36,574 bases of DNA from a virus: positions 1 through 36,574 of IMG/VR virus record IMGVR_UViG_3300034018_002633; one strand, given 5' to 3'. A program made the translations under genes and the position numbers. Positions within the stretch are counted from its first letter, which is position 1, and each line of letters starts with the position of its first letter. The notes under the pieces were generated by a model. That model ran no database searches and was not told where the DNA came from. It saw only the letters and a program-made list of their open reading frames with translations. Below, piece by piece: positions 9,696 to 15,537 of this stretch.

Positions 9696-10138
9696 TATAT
9701 TGGTTTACAGGACAACCTGGTCACGGAAAGACCATTTTGGGGAAAATGTTAAAAGAATATATGAATGTTAATCATCCATTTAAAAATGTTATTCATATTG
9801 ATGGGGACCAACTAAGAAATATTTTTCAAAACCAAAACTATTCTCGTGAGGGTAGGGAACAAAATATCAGAAGAGCTCAGGATATTGCAAGATTTTTGGA
9901 CTTTGAAGGGTACGATGTAATCGTTAGTTTGGTTGCACCATATCGTGAATTAAGAGAAGAGTTCAAGAAAATGAATAACGTATCTGAGATTTATGTTCAC
10001 ACTTTAGAAGTAAGAGGTAGAGAACAAAATCATGTTGAAGACTACGAAGAGCCATTAGAAAACTTTATTGACATTGACACTACGGATATAGAACCTATGG
10101 GTAGTTTAGTTCAAATTATTAATGAATTGAATTTATGA
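9692..10138 (+). CDS. P-loop kinase of the adenylylsulfate kinase (CysC-like) type
   Basis: 148 residues. Walker A GQPGHGKT at 7-14, then HIDGDQLR (35-42), where CysC proteins have DGDxxR for APS binding, then an RRAQDIARFLDFEGYDVIVSL helix-strand unit and APYRELRE. This matches the APS kinase/gluconate-kinase-like P-loop family. APS kinases make PAPS from adenylylsulfate, but a phage homologue could phosphorylate another 5' nucleotide or 3'-OH substrate. It overlaps DUF3310 and the nucleotidyltransferase by 4 bases each. Such kinase plus HxGH nucleotidyltransferase pairs suggest a coupled activation reaction. It is shorter than bacterial CysC (about 200 residues), so the C-terminal part is trimmed. 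Confidence 0.8.
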   Translation: MIYWFTGQPGHGKTILGKMLKEYMNVNHPFKNVIHIDGDQLRNIFQNQNYSREGREQNIRRAQDIARFLDFEGYDVIVSLVAPYRELREEFKKMNNVSEIYVHTLEVRGREQNHVEDYEEPLENFIDIDTTDIEPMGSLVQIINELNL

Positions 10139-10542
10139 TGACCGAGTGGGATAAAAAATTACATGTCCAATCTTCATTGAATAGAAAAGACGGTCAGTTT
10201 TCAATGTTTGTCGGTAGGTGGCAACCTTTACACAAAGGACACCAAGAACTATTCAAACAAGCGATGAATGAAGGTAAGAATGTTCTTATCTGTATTAGAG
10301 ACGTTGAACCTGACGAAAAGAACCCATTCACTGCGGAGGAGGTTAAAAATAATATTTCAAGTTTTTACTCTCAAGAGTGTATCGATGGAAAAATTAGTGT
10401 TATAATTATACCTGATATATGTTCAATTGAGTTCGGTAGAGGTGTGGGATATGACATTATTGAACACATACCACCAACAGAGATTGGTGAGATATCTGCA
10501 ACAAAAATCAGAGAAGAATTAAAAAAAGAAGGAAAATTATAA
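10135..10542 (+). CDS. HxGH nucleotidyltransferase (NMN adenylyl-/cytidylyltransferase-like)
   Basis: 135 residues. The nucleotide-binding signature GRWQPLHKGH is at 27-36, with the HxGH motif as HKGH, and the second family motif ISATKIR at 120-126. This is the cytidylyltransferase/NMNAT superfamily, which transfers an NMP from an NTP with release of pyrophosphate. Candidates are NadM-like NMN adenylyltransferase or a sulfurylase-like or cofactor enzyme. The single-domain length and ISATKIR end fit the NadM/NMNAT side. Its coupling to the CysC-like kinase (4-base overlap) and to the methyltransferase (1-base overlap) suggests a common pathway, perhaps NAD salvage, sulfate or nucleotide modification. 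The acceptor cannot be read from the sequence. Confidence 0.82.
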   Translation: MMTEWDKKLHVQSSLNRKDGQFSMFVGRWQPLHKGHQELFKQAMNEGKNVLICIRDVEPDEKNPFTAEEVKNNISSFYSQECIDGKISVIIIPDICSIEFGRGVGYDIIEHIPPTEIGEISATKIREELKKEGKL

Positions 10543-11393
10543 TGATAGAAACAGGAAAAATATTAAATGGAGATTGTATTGAGGTGATGAAGACATTACC
10601 TGAGGGTTGTGTTGATTTGGTTGTAACATCTCCACCATACAACGTAGGGATTGACTATGATAGTCATGATGACCGTATGAGTATGGAAGATTATTGGGAG
10701 TTCACCCGACAGTGGTTAACCGAAGCGTACAATCGATTGAAAGACGACGGTCGTATTGCGGTAAACATTCCTTACGAAGTAAACGTACAGGATAGAGGTG
10801 GACGAGTATTGTTCATGTCAGAGTTTTGGACCATAATGAAACAGGTTGGATTTAAGTTCTATGGTCTTGTTGACCTTGATGAAAACTCACCACACAGAAG
10901 TAAGACCACGGCTTGGGGTTCATGGATGAGTCCGTCAAGTCCTTACATCTACAACCCAAAGGAGTGTGTTATCTTGGCTTACAAGAAAGACCGTATCAAG
11001 AAAATTAAAGGGGAACCTCAATGGAAGGCCGACATGGTTGATATGGAACAAGAGGATGGTACTGTAAAAACTAAAGCGGTATATCAAGAAGATGATAAGA
11101 AAGAGTTTATGTCTTTGGTATATGGTCAGTGGGAATATTTTGCGGACACCAAACAACAAACTAAAGCAACCTTTTCAATGGATATTCCAATGAAAGCAAT
11201 CAAGATTCTTACATATAAAAACGATGTGGTTATGGACCCATTTGCAGGAAGTGGTACCAGTTTATGTGCTGCCGAGATTAGTGGTAGACGATGGATTGGA
11301 ATTGAGTTGAGTGAGAATTATAGTAAAGTCGCCAAGGAAAGGGTTCAACATTTTGTTGACCGAAATAAACAAATGGAACTGGATTTGAAATAA
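10542..11393 (+). CDS. DNA adenine-N6 or cytosine-N4 methyltransferase (beta class)
   Basis: 283 residues. Catalytic motif IV TSPPYN at 29-34 precedes the SAM-binding motif I DPFAGSGTS at 232-240, the order of beta-class amino-methyltransferases. GRRWIGIEL follows as motif II. The target-recognition region lies between them, about residues 115-215. SPPY occurs in N4-cytosine and some N6-adenine enzymes, so the modified base is uncertain. No restriction endonuclease is nearby, so it is probably an orphan enzyme protecting phage DNA or marking it for regulation. It is last in the operon, with a strong terminator right after the stop. Confidence 0.92.
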   Translation: MIETGKILNGDCIEVMKTLPEGCVDLVVTSPPYNVGIDYDSHDDRMSMEDYWEFTRQWLTEAYNRLKDDGRIAVNIPYEVNVQDRGGRVLFMSEFWTIMKQVGFKFYGLVDLDENSPHRSKTTAWGSWMSPSSPYIYNPKECVILAYKKDRIKKIKGEPQWKADMVDMEQEDGTVKTKAVYQEDDKKEFMSLVYGQWEYFADTKQQTKATFSMDIPMKAIKILTYKNDVVMDPFAGSGTSLCAAEISGRRWIGIELSENYSKVAKERVQHFVDRNKQMELDLK

Positions 11394-11418
11394 AAGGGTT
11401 TAACAACCCTTTTTTTTG
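11393..11418 (+). terminator. Rho-independent terminator after the methyltransferase operon
   Basis: AAAGGGTT-TAAC-AACCCTTT hairpin followed by a run of T residues. Confidence 0.9.
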
Positions 11419-11427
11419 TTTTATGGA

Positions 11428-11435
11428 TATTTATA
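11428..11435 (+). promoter_or_regulatory. TATTTATA element before the 372-aa gene
   Basis: TATTTATA lies 13 bases before the ATG at 11449 and directly after a terminator, so it is the only visible promoter candidate for the 11.4-14.8 kb block. Confidence 0.55.
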
Positions 11436-11448
11436 TTAAAAAACTTAA

Positions 11449-12567
11449 ATGGCCAGCATTATAATTACAGAAAAACAAATGGGACTTATTGTTAAACAAA
11501 CAGAGTTCCAAGAAAACTTGAGGATTGCAGAGGAAAATTGGGTCAAATTATCCAAACAACAGAAACAATACGTTTTAGAAATTTGTAAGGTATTCTATCC
11601 ACAAAATAAAAAAGTTATTAAAGAAAGTTCATGGTACAATACTGTTGGTGATATATTAGGAATTGCCGACCCAACAGGTATTATAGATATTGTTAACGGC
11701 ATATCATATTTTACTCAAGGGGACCATTTATTTGGATTACTTAGTTTAATTTCGGCAATACCATTTGCTGGTGATGTGGTAGCTAAACCTGTAATGGGAG
11801 CCCTTAAAATTGGTGGTGGAGCTAGTAAAGGACTTAAAAGCGCGATGAATTTAGCTAAGGCAGGTAAAACTGTTGAGGCAAGTGCCGCATTAGCAAAACT
11901 TGCAGAAAAACCTGGTATCGTTGGTAAATTTTTACAAAGTGCAAAAACTTGGGCACCTAAAGTGGCGTCTAAAGTTGAATTAATGCCAGGAGGACTTTTA
12001 AAAGGATTTAGAAGTACTATATTGGATTATCTAAAACTACTTGAAAATGCTGGTGCTAAAAGTTTAAAGTTCCAAAAGGCAACTGGTAATTTAGCAAAAT
12101 ACATGGGACATGCAGTTAAACCTGTAGAGAATATTAAGACACTACAGAATATCTTGAAAAATGACAAAATATTCACAGGATTAACTAAGAAAGGTCCATT
12201 GTCTAAAATTTTTATAGGTGGAGCACCAAGATTATTTGGTAATCGTGAAATGAGAATTTTGATGAGAAAAACTAAATGGTGGTTAGGTTTCTTAGATTAT
12301 ATTGGTGTTGGTAATTTTGTTGGTCCTGAAGAATTATCGAAACAAATGAAAGAGAGTGACATCATAAATAAAATGAATAGTTATAATCAAACTGAAGATG
12401 CTAAAAGATATGCAGAATCTGATTTTAGCGGACAAAGTTACGGTGAGTCAGGAACAAACTCATCATCACAAACGCAATCTCAAGGAGAACCACAACAAGA
12501 CCCAATCCAAGGATTTATGTCTGATATATTTGGAGGACAGATGAAAAACGTATTATTTGCATTGTAA
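11449..12567 (+). CDS. Putative virion-associated protein with hydrophobic Gly-rich core, 372 aa
   Basis: It starts with MASIIITEKQMGLIVK, a short amphipathic opening also seen in variant form in the genes at 12949 and 20590. Residues about 60-125 are hydrophobic and Gly-rich (VGDILGIADPTGIIDIVNG, then LFGLLSLISAIPFAGDVV), resembling the membrane-associated PT-TG type segment that precedes toxin domains in bacterial exported proteins. Residues 130-300 are basic and Ala/Lys-rich helices. The tail (330-355) is a Ser/Gln-rich low-complexity linker. No catalytic motif is visible. It could be an ejected internal virion protein that helps DNA or effector delivery, but that is inference. First gene of a four-gene block with a TATTTATA element upstream. 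Confidence 0.7.
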   Translation: MASIIITEKQMGLIVKQTEFQENLRIAEENWVKLSKQQKQYVLEICKVFYPQNKKVIKESSWYNTVGDILGIADPTGIIDIVNGISYFTQGDHLFGLLSLISAIPFAGDVVAKPVMGALKIGGGASKGLKSAMNLAKAGKTVEASAALAKLAEKPGIVGKFLQSAKTWAPKVASKVELMPGGLLKGFRSTILDYLKLLENAGAKSLKFQKATGNLAKYMGHAVKPVENIKTLQNILKNDKIFTGLTKKGPLSKIFIGGAPRLFGNREMRILMRKTKWWLGFLDYIGVGNFVGPEELSKQMKESDIINKMNSYNQTEDAKRYAESDFSGQSYGESGTNSSSQTQSQGEPQQDPIQGFMSDIFGGQMKNVLFAL

Positions 12568-12577
12568 AATATAAAAT

Positions 12578-12949
12578 ATGAAAGAAGAAATAATCATTAA
12601 ATTAGTACAAATTCAAACACAATTTAGATTTGTGCATTGGCAAACTACTTATGATGCCAAACATAGGGCGTATGGTAAAGTTTACGATAAGATGGGAGAC
12701 TTAATAGATAATTTCGTTGAAGCTATGATGGGTAAATATGGGAGACCTGCGTTTGATAGTGAATTCGGAATAATGTTCCAAGATTTAGAGTCAATGAAAT
12801 TACAAAACTTTATTGATGGTACTTGTGAATTTTTAATTTCACTTACAGTACAATTAAACCCTACTATGGATACTGATTTATTGAATTTACGTGATGAAAT
12901 GTTACTTTTAGTAAACAAATTAAAATATTTATTAACACTTAAATACTAA
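12578..12949 (+). CDS. Dps/ferritin-like helical protein (DUF5856-like)
   Basis: 123 residues predicted as a helical bundle. The opening FRFVHWQTTYDAKHRAYGKVYDKMGDLIDNFVE reads like the metal-site helices of Dps/ferritin-like proteins: HW at 20-21, His29, Asp42 and Glu48 at the usual spacing. T4-like phages carry a comparable short family, which I believe is DUF5856; confirmation needs a profile search. Most ferroxidase ligands beyond this stretch are not obvious, so iron storage is not assured. The stop overlaps the next ATG by one base. A structural or DNA-protecting virion role is possible. Confidence 0.6.
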   Translation: MKEEIIIKLVQIQTQFRFVHWQTTYDAKHRAYGKVYDKMGDLIDNFVEAMMGKYGRPAFDSEFGIMFQDLESMKLQNFIDGTCEFLISLTVQLNPTMDTDLLNLRDEMLLLVNKLKYLLTLKY

Positions 12950-13356
12950 TGGCAAAAAAAATTATAAGATTAACCGAATCGGATTTAGCTAAAATAGTTA
13001 AAAGAGTTATCCAAGAAGAGGAGAGTATGTCAGTTTCAACTAAAGGTTCATTAACTGATATTGCAAAAAAAGATTTTTCACAAAAATCTGATTTCTCAAG
13101 AGAATATAAATGGATGTTAACTCCTGATTATGTTTGGGAGGTAGCTGCTGCTCGCGGTGTAAAAGTTGGAGGAGTTCCAAACCCAATTGGTAAACAATTT
13201 AAATCTAGTGATTTTATTGAAATTACAAAACCTGATGGTGATTTGACATTTGTACCTAAAGGTGATTTAGCGAAAATCAAAAGAGGTGATATGGGTGTTA
13301 TGTTTGCTGTTAACTTAGGTTCTAAAGGAATTAGAATAAATGCATATTGGGATTAA
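12949..13356 (+). CDS. Hypothetical protein with IRLTESDL amphipathic N-terminus, 135 aa
   Basis: The N-terminus AKKIIRLTESDLAKIVKRVIQEEE is a strongly amphipathic helix that recurs in variant form in neighbouring genes and is common at the start of many proteins in phages of Bacteroidetes. A Ser/Lys-rich linker follows. The C-terminal half (about 60-135) is beta-rich and ends in RINAYWD. No enzyme motif. Because the N-terminal helix is shared by otherwise unrelated proteins, it may be a sorting or packaging tag, similar in concept to the capsid-targeting sequences of T4 internal proteins; that is inference. One-base overlaps on both sides (TAATG) show tight coupling. Confidence 0.7.
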   Translation: MAKKIIRLTESDLAKIVKRVIQEEESMSVSTKGSLTDIAKKDFSQKSDFSREYKWMLTPDYVWEVAAARGVKVGGVPNPIGKQFKSSDFIEITKPDGDLTFVPKGDLAKIKRGDMGVMFAVNLGSKGIRINAYWD

Positions 13357-14753
13357 TGAAAAGAATAGTTAAAGAATCAGGGATTAGAGATATTTCGGCG
13401 TTAAGAAAAAGATACCCTAAAGCTGAAATATACTTCCACCAAGATTTGGATGGAGTGACGACTGCAATCGCAATGAAGAGATACCTTGAAGACAATGGTA
13501 TTGATGTAGTAGGTGCTCACGTAATCCAATACGGTGACAAAGAATTTGCAGTAAAAAAGAACGATGCTCAGGGAGACGTGATGCCAGTTCTAGTAGACTT
13601 TGCTCACGGTAAGCCAATGTTCGTAATTCATACGGACCACCACGACAGACAAGCAGGTGCTGAAGATACCAAATCAACATCATTCAGACACTCAAGGTCA
13701 AATGTTGAAACAATATCACAAGTTGTATCACCTAAAGAGTTATTTCCATCTTCAGATATATTATTGATTAGTACTGTGGATTCTGCAGATTACGCTAAAC
13801 ACGACATTAGTCCTGACGAAGTTGTAAATTATATCTATAGAGTTGATAAGGAAAAACCTCTTCAAAGAAACAAGATGTTGTTAGGTTTGGTAATTAACAA
13901 ATTATTATTGGCGTTTAAAAACAAACCAGGATTTTTAGAAATGTTGGTGATGGATTCCGAACCATCATTAATGTCTATTCTTACCAACATTAAAGAATGG
14001 ATGAAAAAAACAAATGCCGCAAACCCTGAAGAACTTCAAAAGAATGCTGAGGATTATAAGGAAAAAATGAAAAATTTTCCAAAAGTTAGTGATGGTATTA
14101 TTTTTCAATATGGTGGTGGTAGTATGTTTAAACCAGGTTCTTATGATAGATATACACCATTTAGAAACAATCCTGAAGCCGACTTCTTAATTATGGCTTG
14201 GCCTATGGGATTGGTTCAAGCGTCTTGTAATCCTTTCAAAAAAGGAAGAGAATTAAAAGGGGTTAATCTTGGAGAAATAGCTCAAGAAGTTTTAGGTAAA
14301 TGGGAAGAACAATTAAAACAAAGGACAATTCCGTTATCAACAATCAAATGGGTTAGTGAAACTGCAGTAACCCCTGAAAGTATTGGATTCACATTTAAAG
14401 ATTTTATGGCGTTGTATGGTGATAAGTTCACAACGATGGATGGAGGTGAAAAAATATTAGACCGAATTCAAGATATGATGGAAACACCGTTCAAAGAGAT
14501 ATCTGAAGAACAGAAGGAAATGTTAGATAAGATAGGTGTTAATGCTTGGGATTTGATTCAATCTAATTCAGGTGGACACAAATGTATTACAAACATTTCT
14601 GGTTTAAATTATTTAGGTAGAAGTAAAAGACCACCACAAGGTCAGTATAGATACGATTCTGAAAAAGACGACTCACCATCAGTTAAGTTTACGAAAATGA
14701 TTGCAAATGAGTTTGAAAGAAAACTTAAAGAAAAGATAGAAGAATCAAAATAA
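13356..14753 (+). CDS. DHH/DHHA1 phosphoesterase
   Basis: 465 residues from ATG 13356 (TAATG overlap with the previous stop). DHH-superfamily metal motifs are in order: HQDLDG (28-33), VDFAHG (80-85), the DHH signature in HTDHHDR (92-98), and TVDSADY (140-146). The DHHA1 substrate-binding motif SGGHK (405-409) is near the C-terminus, so both domains are complete. The family includes RecJ nuclease, NrnA nanoRNase/pAp phosphatase and cyclic-dinucleotide phosphodiesterases. A phage enzyme could recycle short RNAs or destroy nucleotide alarm signals. A large insertion (about 185-330) separates the two domains. It is last in the block and overlaps the convergent DUF192 gene by 9 bases. Confidence 0.85.
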   Translation: MKRIVKESGIRDISALRKRYPKAEIYFHQDLDGVTTAIAMKRYLEDNGIDVVGAHVIQYGDKEFAVKKNDAQGDVMPVLVDFAHGKPMFVIHTDHHDRQAGAEDTKSTSFRHSRSNVETISQVVSPKELFPSSDILLISTVDSADYAKHDISPDEVVNYIYRVDKEKPLQRNKMLLGLVINKLLLAFKNKPGFLEMLVMDSEPSLMSILTNIKEWMKKTNAANPEELQKNAEDYKEKMKNFPKVSDGIIFQYGGGSMFKPGSYDRYTPFRNNPEADFLIMAWPMGLVQASCNPFKKGRELKGVNLGEIAQEVLGKWEEQLKQRTIPLSTIKWVSETAVTPESIGFTFKDFMALYGDKFTTMDGGEKILDRIQDMMETPFKEISEEQKEMLDKIGVNAWDLIQSNSGGHKCITNISGLNYLGRSKRPPQGQYRYDSEKDDSPSVKFTKMIANEFERKLKEKIEESK

Positions 14754-15092
14754 GTATTCAACCGTATTACCAGCTTCAATACCCAAATCTTCACAGGTAC
14801 CACCAGAGACTTCTAAAACAATATTTCCATTACCACCATAACTTGGACACTCATTTCCACGACATGGAGGACAATCATGGTGAATATTTACAATAACATT
14901 ATTCTTAATGATAATGATGTCTAATGGTATGATACAATTTTTCATCCAAAAAGATTGTTTGTCACCACCCATCAAAAATAGTAGACCATCAAAGGTAGAA
15001 TCAAATTCTTTTCCCATCATCCCAATTGCTTTAGACTTTCGGTCAATTAATGTTCTAACCTTAAAAGTGTTATCGTTGATTCTAACTTGCAT
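14745..15092 (-). CDS. DUF192 family protein, cytoplasmic form
   Basis: 115 residues matching DUF192: MGMMGKEF-like start of the fold (AIGMMGKEF), the family hallmark FWMKNCIIPLDIIII (48-62), and VLEVSGGTCEDLGIEAGNTVEY at the end. Bacterial members are usually exported and carry a signal peptide; this one starts directly with the first beta strand and has none. A cysteine-rich insert CPPCRGNECPSYG (74-86) is visible in the middle. The biochemical role of the family is unknown. It is on the minus strand with a TATTTATA element 3 bases before the ATG, so its message may be nearly leaderless. Confidence 0.88.
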   Translation of the reverse strand: MQVRINDNTFKVRTLIDRKSKAIGMMGKEFDSTFDGLLFLMGGDKQSFWMKNCIIPLDIIIIKNNVIVNIHHDCPPCRGNECPSYGGNGNIVLEVSGGTCEDLGIEAGNTVEYLF

Positions 15093-15095
15093 ATC

Positions 15096-15103
15096 TATAA
15101 ATA
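15096..15103 (-). promoter_or_regulatory. TATTTATA element before the DUF192 gene
   Basis: TATTTATA on the minus strand, 3 bases from the ATG at 15092. Confidence 0.5.
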
Positions 15104-15139
15104 CAAATAATAGTCGAATATGACTTAATTTGAACTTTT

Positions 15140-15186
15140 TTTCAAAAAAAATTTGACTTTACTATATAATTATAGTACTTTTGAAA
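15140..15186 (+). promoter_or_regulatory. Host-type promoter 1 of the RNA island, flanked by an inverted repeat
   Basis: TTTG (15152-15155), 20 bases, TACTTTTG (15176-15183). Flanking arms TTTCAAAA (15140-15147) and TTTTGAAA (15179-15186) are perfect inverted repeats. No coding frame follows. A TATTTATA element lies downstream at 15197-15204, and GAAACT/AGTTTC could form a hairpin in the transcript start. Confidence 0.6.
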
Positions 15187-15196
15187 CTGTTGGAGA

Positions 15197-15204
15197 TATT
15201 TATA
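15197..15204 (+). promoter_or_regulatory. TATTTATA element without an adjacent gene
   Basis: A perfect TATTTATA octamer in the non-coding region between promoters 1 and 2. No start codon with a convincing frame follows, so it either drives a short RNA or contributes to the island's transcript. Confidence 0.35.
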
Positions 15205-15237
15205 GTTTCAGTCAGAAATGACGGACATCCCCAAAAA

Positions 15238-15290
15238 GTTTCATAATATATATTTGACAGAATGAGAATTTTGTTTTAACTTTGTGAAAC
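15238..15290 (+). promoter_or_regulatory. Host-type promoter 2 of the RNA island, flanked by an inverted repeat
   Basis: TTTG (15253-15256), 20 bases, TAACTTTG (15277-15284). Flanking arms GTTTCA (15238-15243) and TGAAAC (15285-15290). A TTGAGA/TCTCAA hairpin lies downstream (about 15293-15310), followed by A residues, so it is not a plus-strand terminator. Confidence 0.65.
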
Positions 15291-15316
15291 ACTTGAGATG
15301 AGAGTCTCAAAAAAAA

Positions 15317-15370
15317 ATGTCCCACAGGCATTTGATTATTCGAAAAAATAGTTTTATCTTTGTGGGACAT
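15317..15370 (+). promoter_or_regulatory. Host-type promoter 3, inside a 10-bp perfect inverted repeat
   Basis: TTTG (15331-15334), 20 bases, TATCTTTG (15355-15362), about 40 bases before the initiator tRNA. Arms ATGTCCCACA (15317-15326) and TGTGGGACAT (15361-15370) are exact inverted repeats with a 34-base spacer that contains the -33 box and most of the -7 box. This is the best promoter for the tRNA. The repeat looks like an operator or a structure overlapping the transcription start. Confidence 0.75.
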
Positions 15371-15402
15371 TACTTTGAAAGTTCTTTAAAATAATAATAT
15401 AT

Positions 15403-15475
15403 CGCGGGGTAGTAGCAGTGGTAGCTCGCAAGGCTCATAACCTTGAGGTCGGAGGTTCGAATCCTTCCCCCGCAA
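15403..15475 (+). tRNA. Initiator tRNA-fMet (anticodon CAT)
   Basis: Acceptor stem CGCGGGG/CCCCGCA leaves the C1xA72 mismatch that marks bacterial initiator tRNAs. The D-stem keeps the initiator-type A11-U24 pair. Anticodon stem CAAGG/CCTTG encloses loop CTCATAA (anticodon 15436-15438), variable loop AGGTC, and T-arm GGAGG-TTCGAAT-CCTTC. Discriminator A73. CCA is not encoded. Oddities: an extra T at 15413 would bulge in the D-stem, and the usual three G-C pairs below the anticodon loop are reduced to two plus an A-U pair, which may weaken P-site selection. It sits between host-type promoters 3 and 4. Confidence 0.93.
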
Positions 15476-15486
15476 CTAAAAAAAAA

Positions 15487-15536
15487 GTTTACGAAAGTAC
15501 TTGACAAATTGAAAAAGATGTCTTAACTTTGTAAAC
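15487..15536 (+). promoter_or_regulatory. Host-type promoter 4, for the large non-coding RNA
   Basis: TTG (15501-15503), 20 bases, TAACTTTG (15524-15531). Flanking arms GTTTAC (15487-15492) and GTAAAC (15531-15536). Transcription would start near 15538 and run to the terminator at 16471-16505. Confidence 0.75.
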
Positions 15537-15537
15537 C

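Noticed and set aside
10542-11393. Restriction-modification system
   Set aside because: The methyltransferase has no endonuclease or specificity partner in the flanking genes, so it is treated as an orphan.
15293-15317. TTGAGA/TCTCAA hairpin as a plus-strand terminator
   Set aside because: It is followed by A residues, not T, so it would only work on the other strand, where no gene ends.
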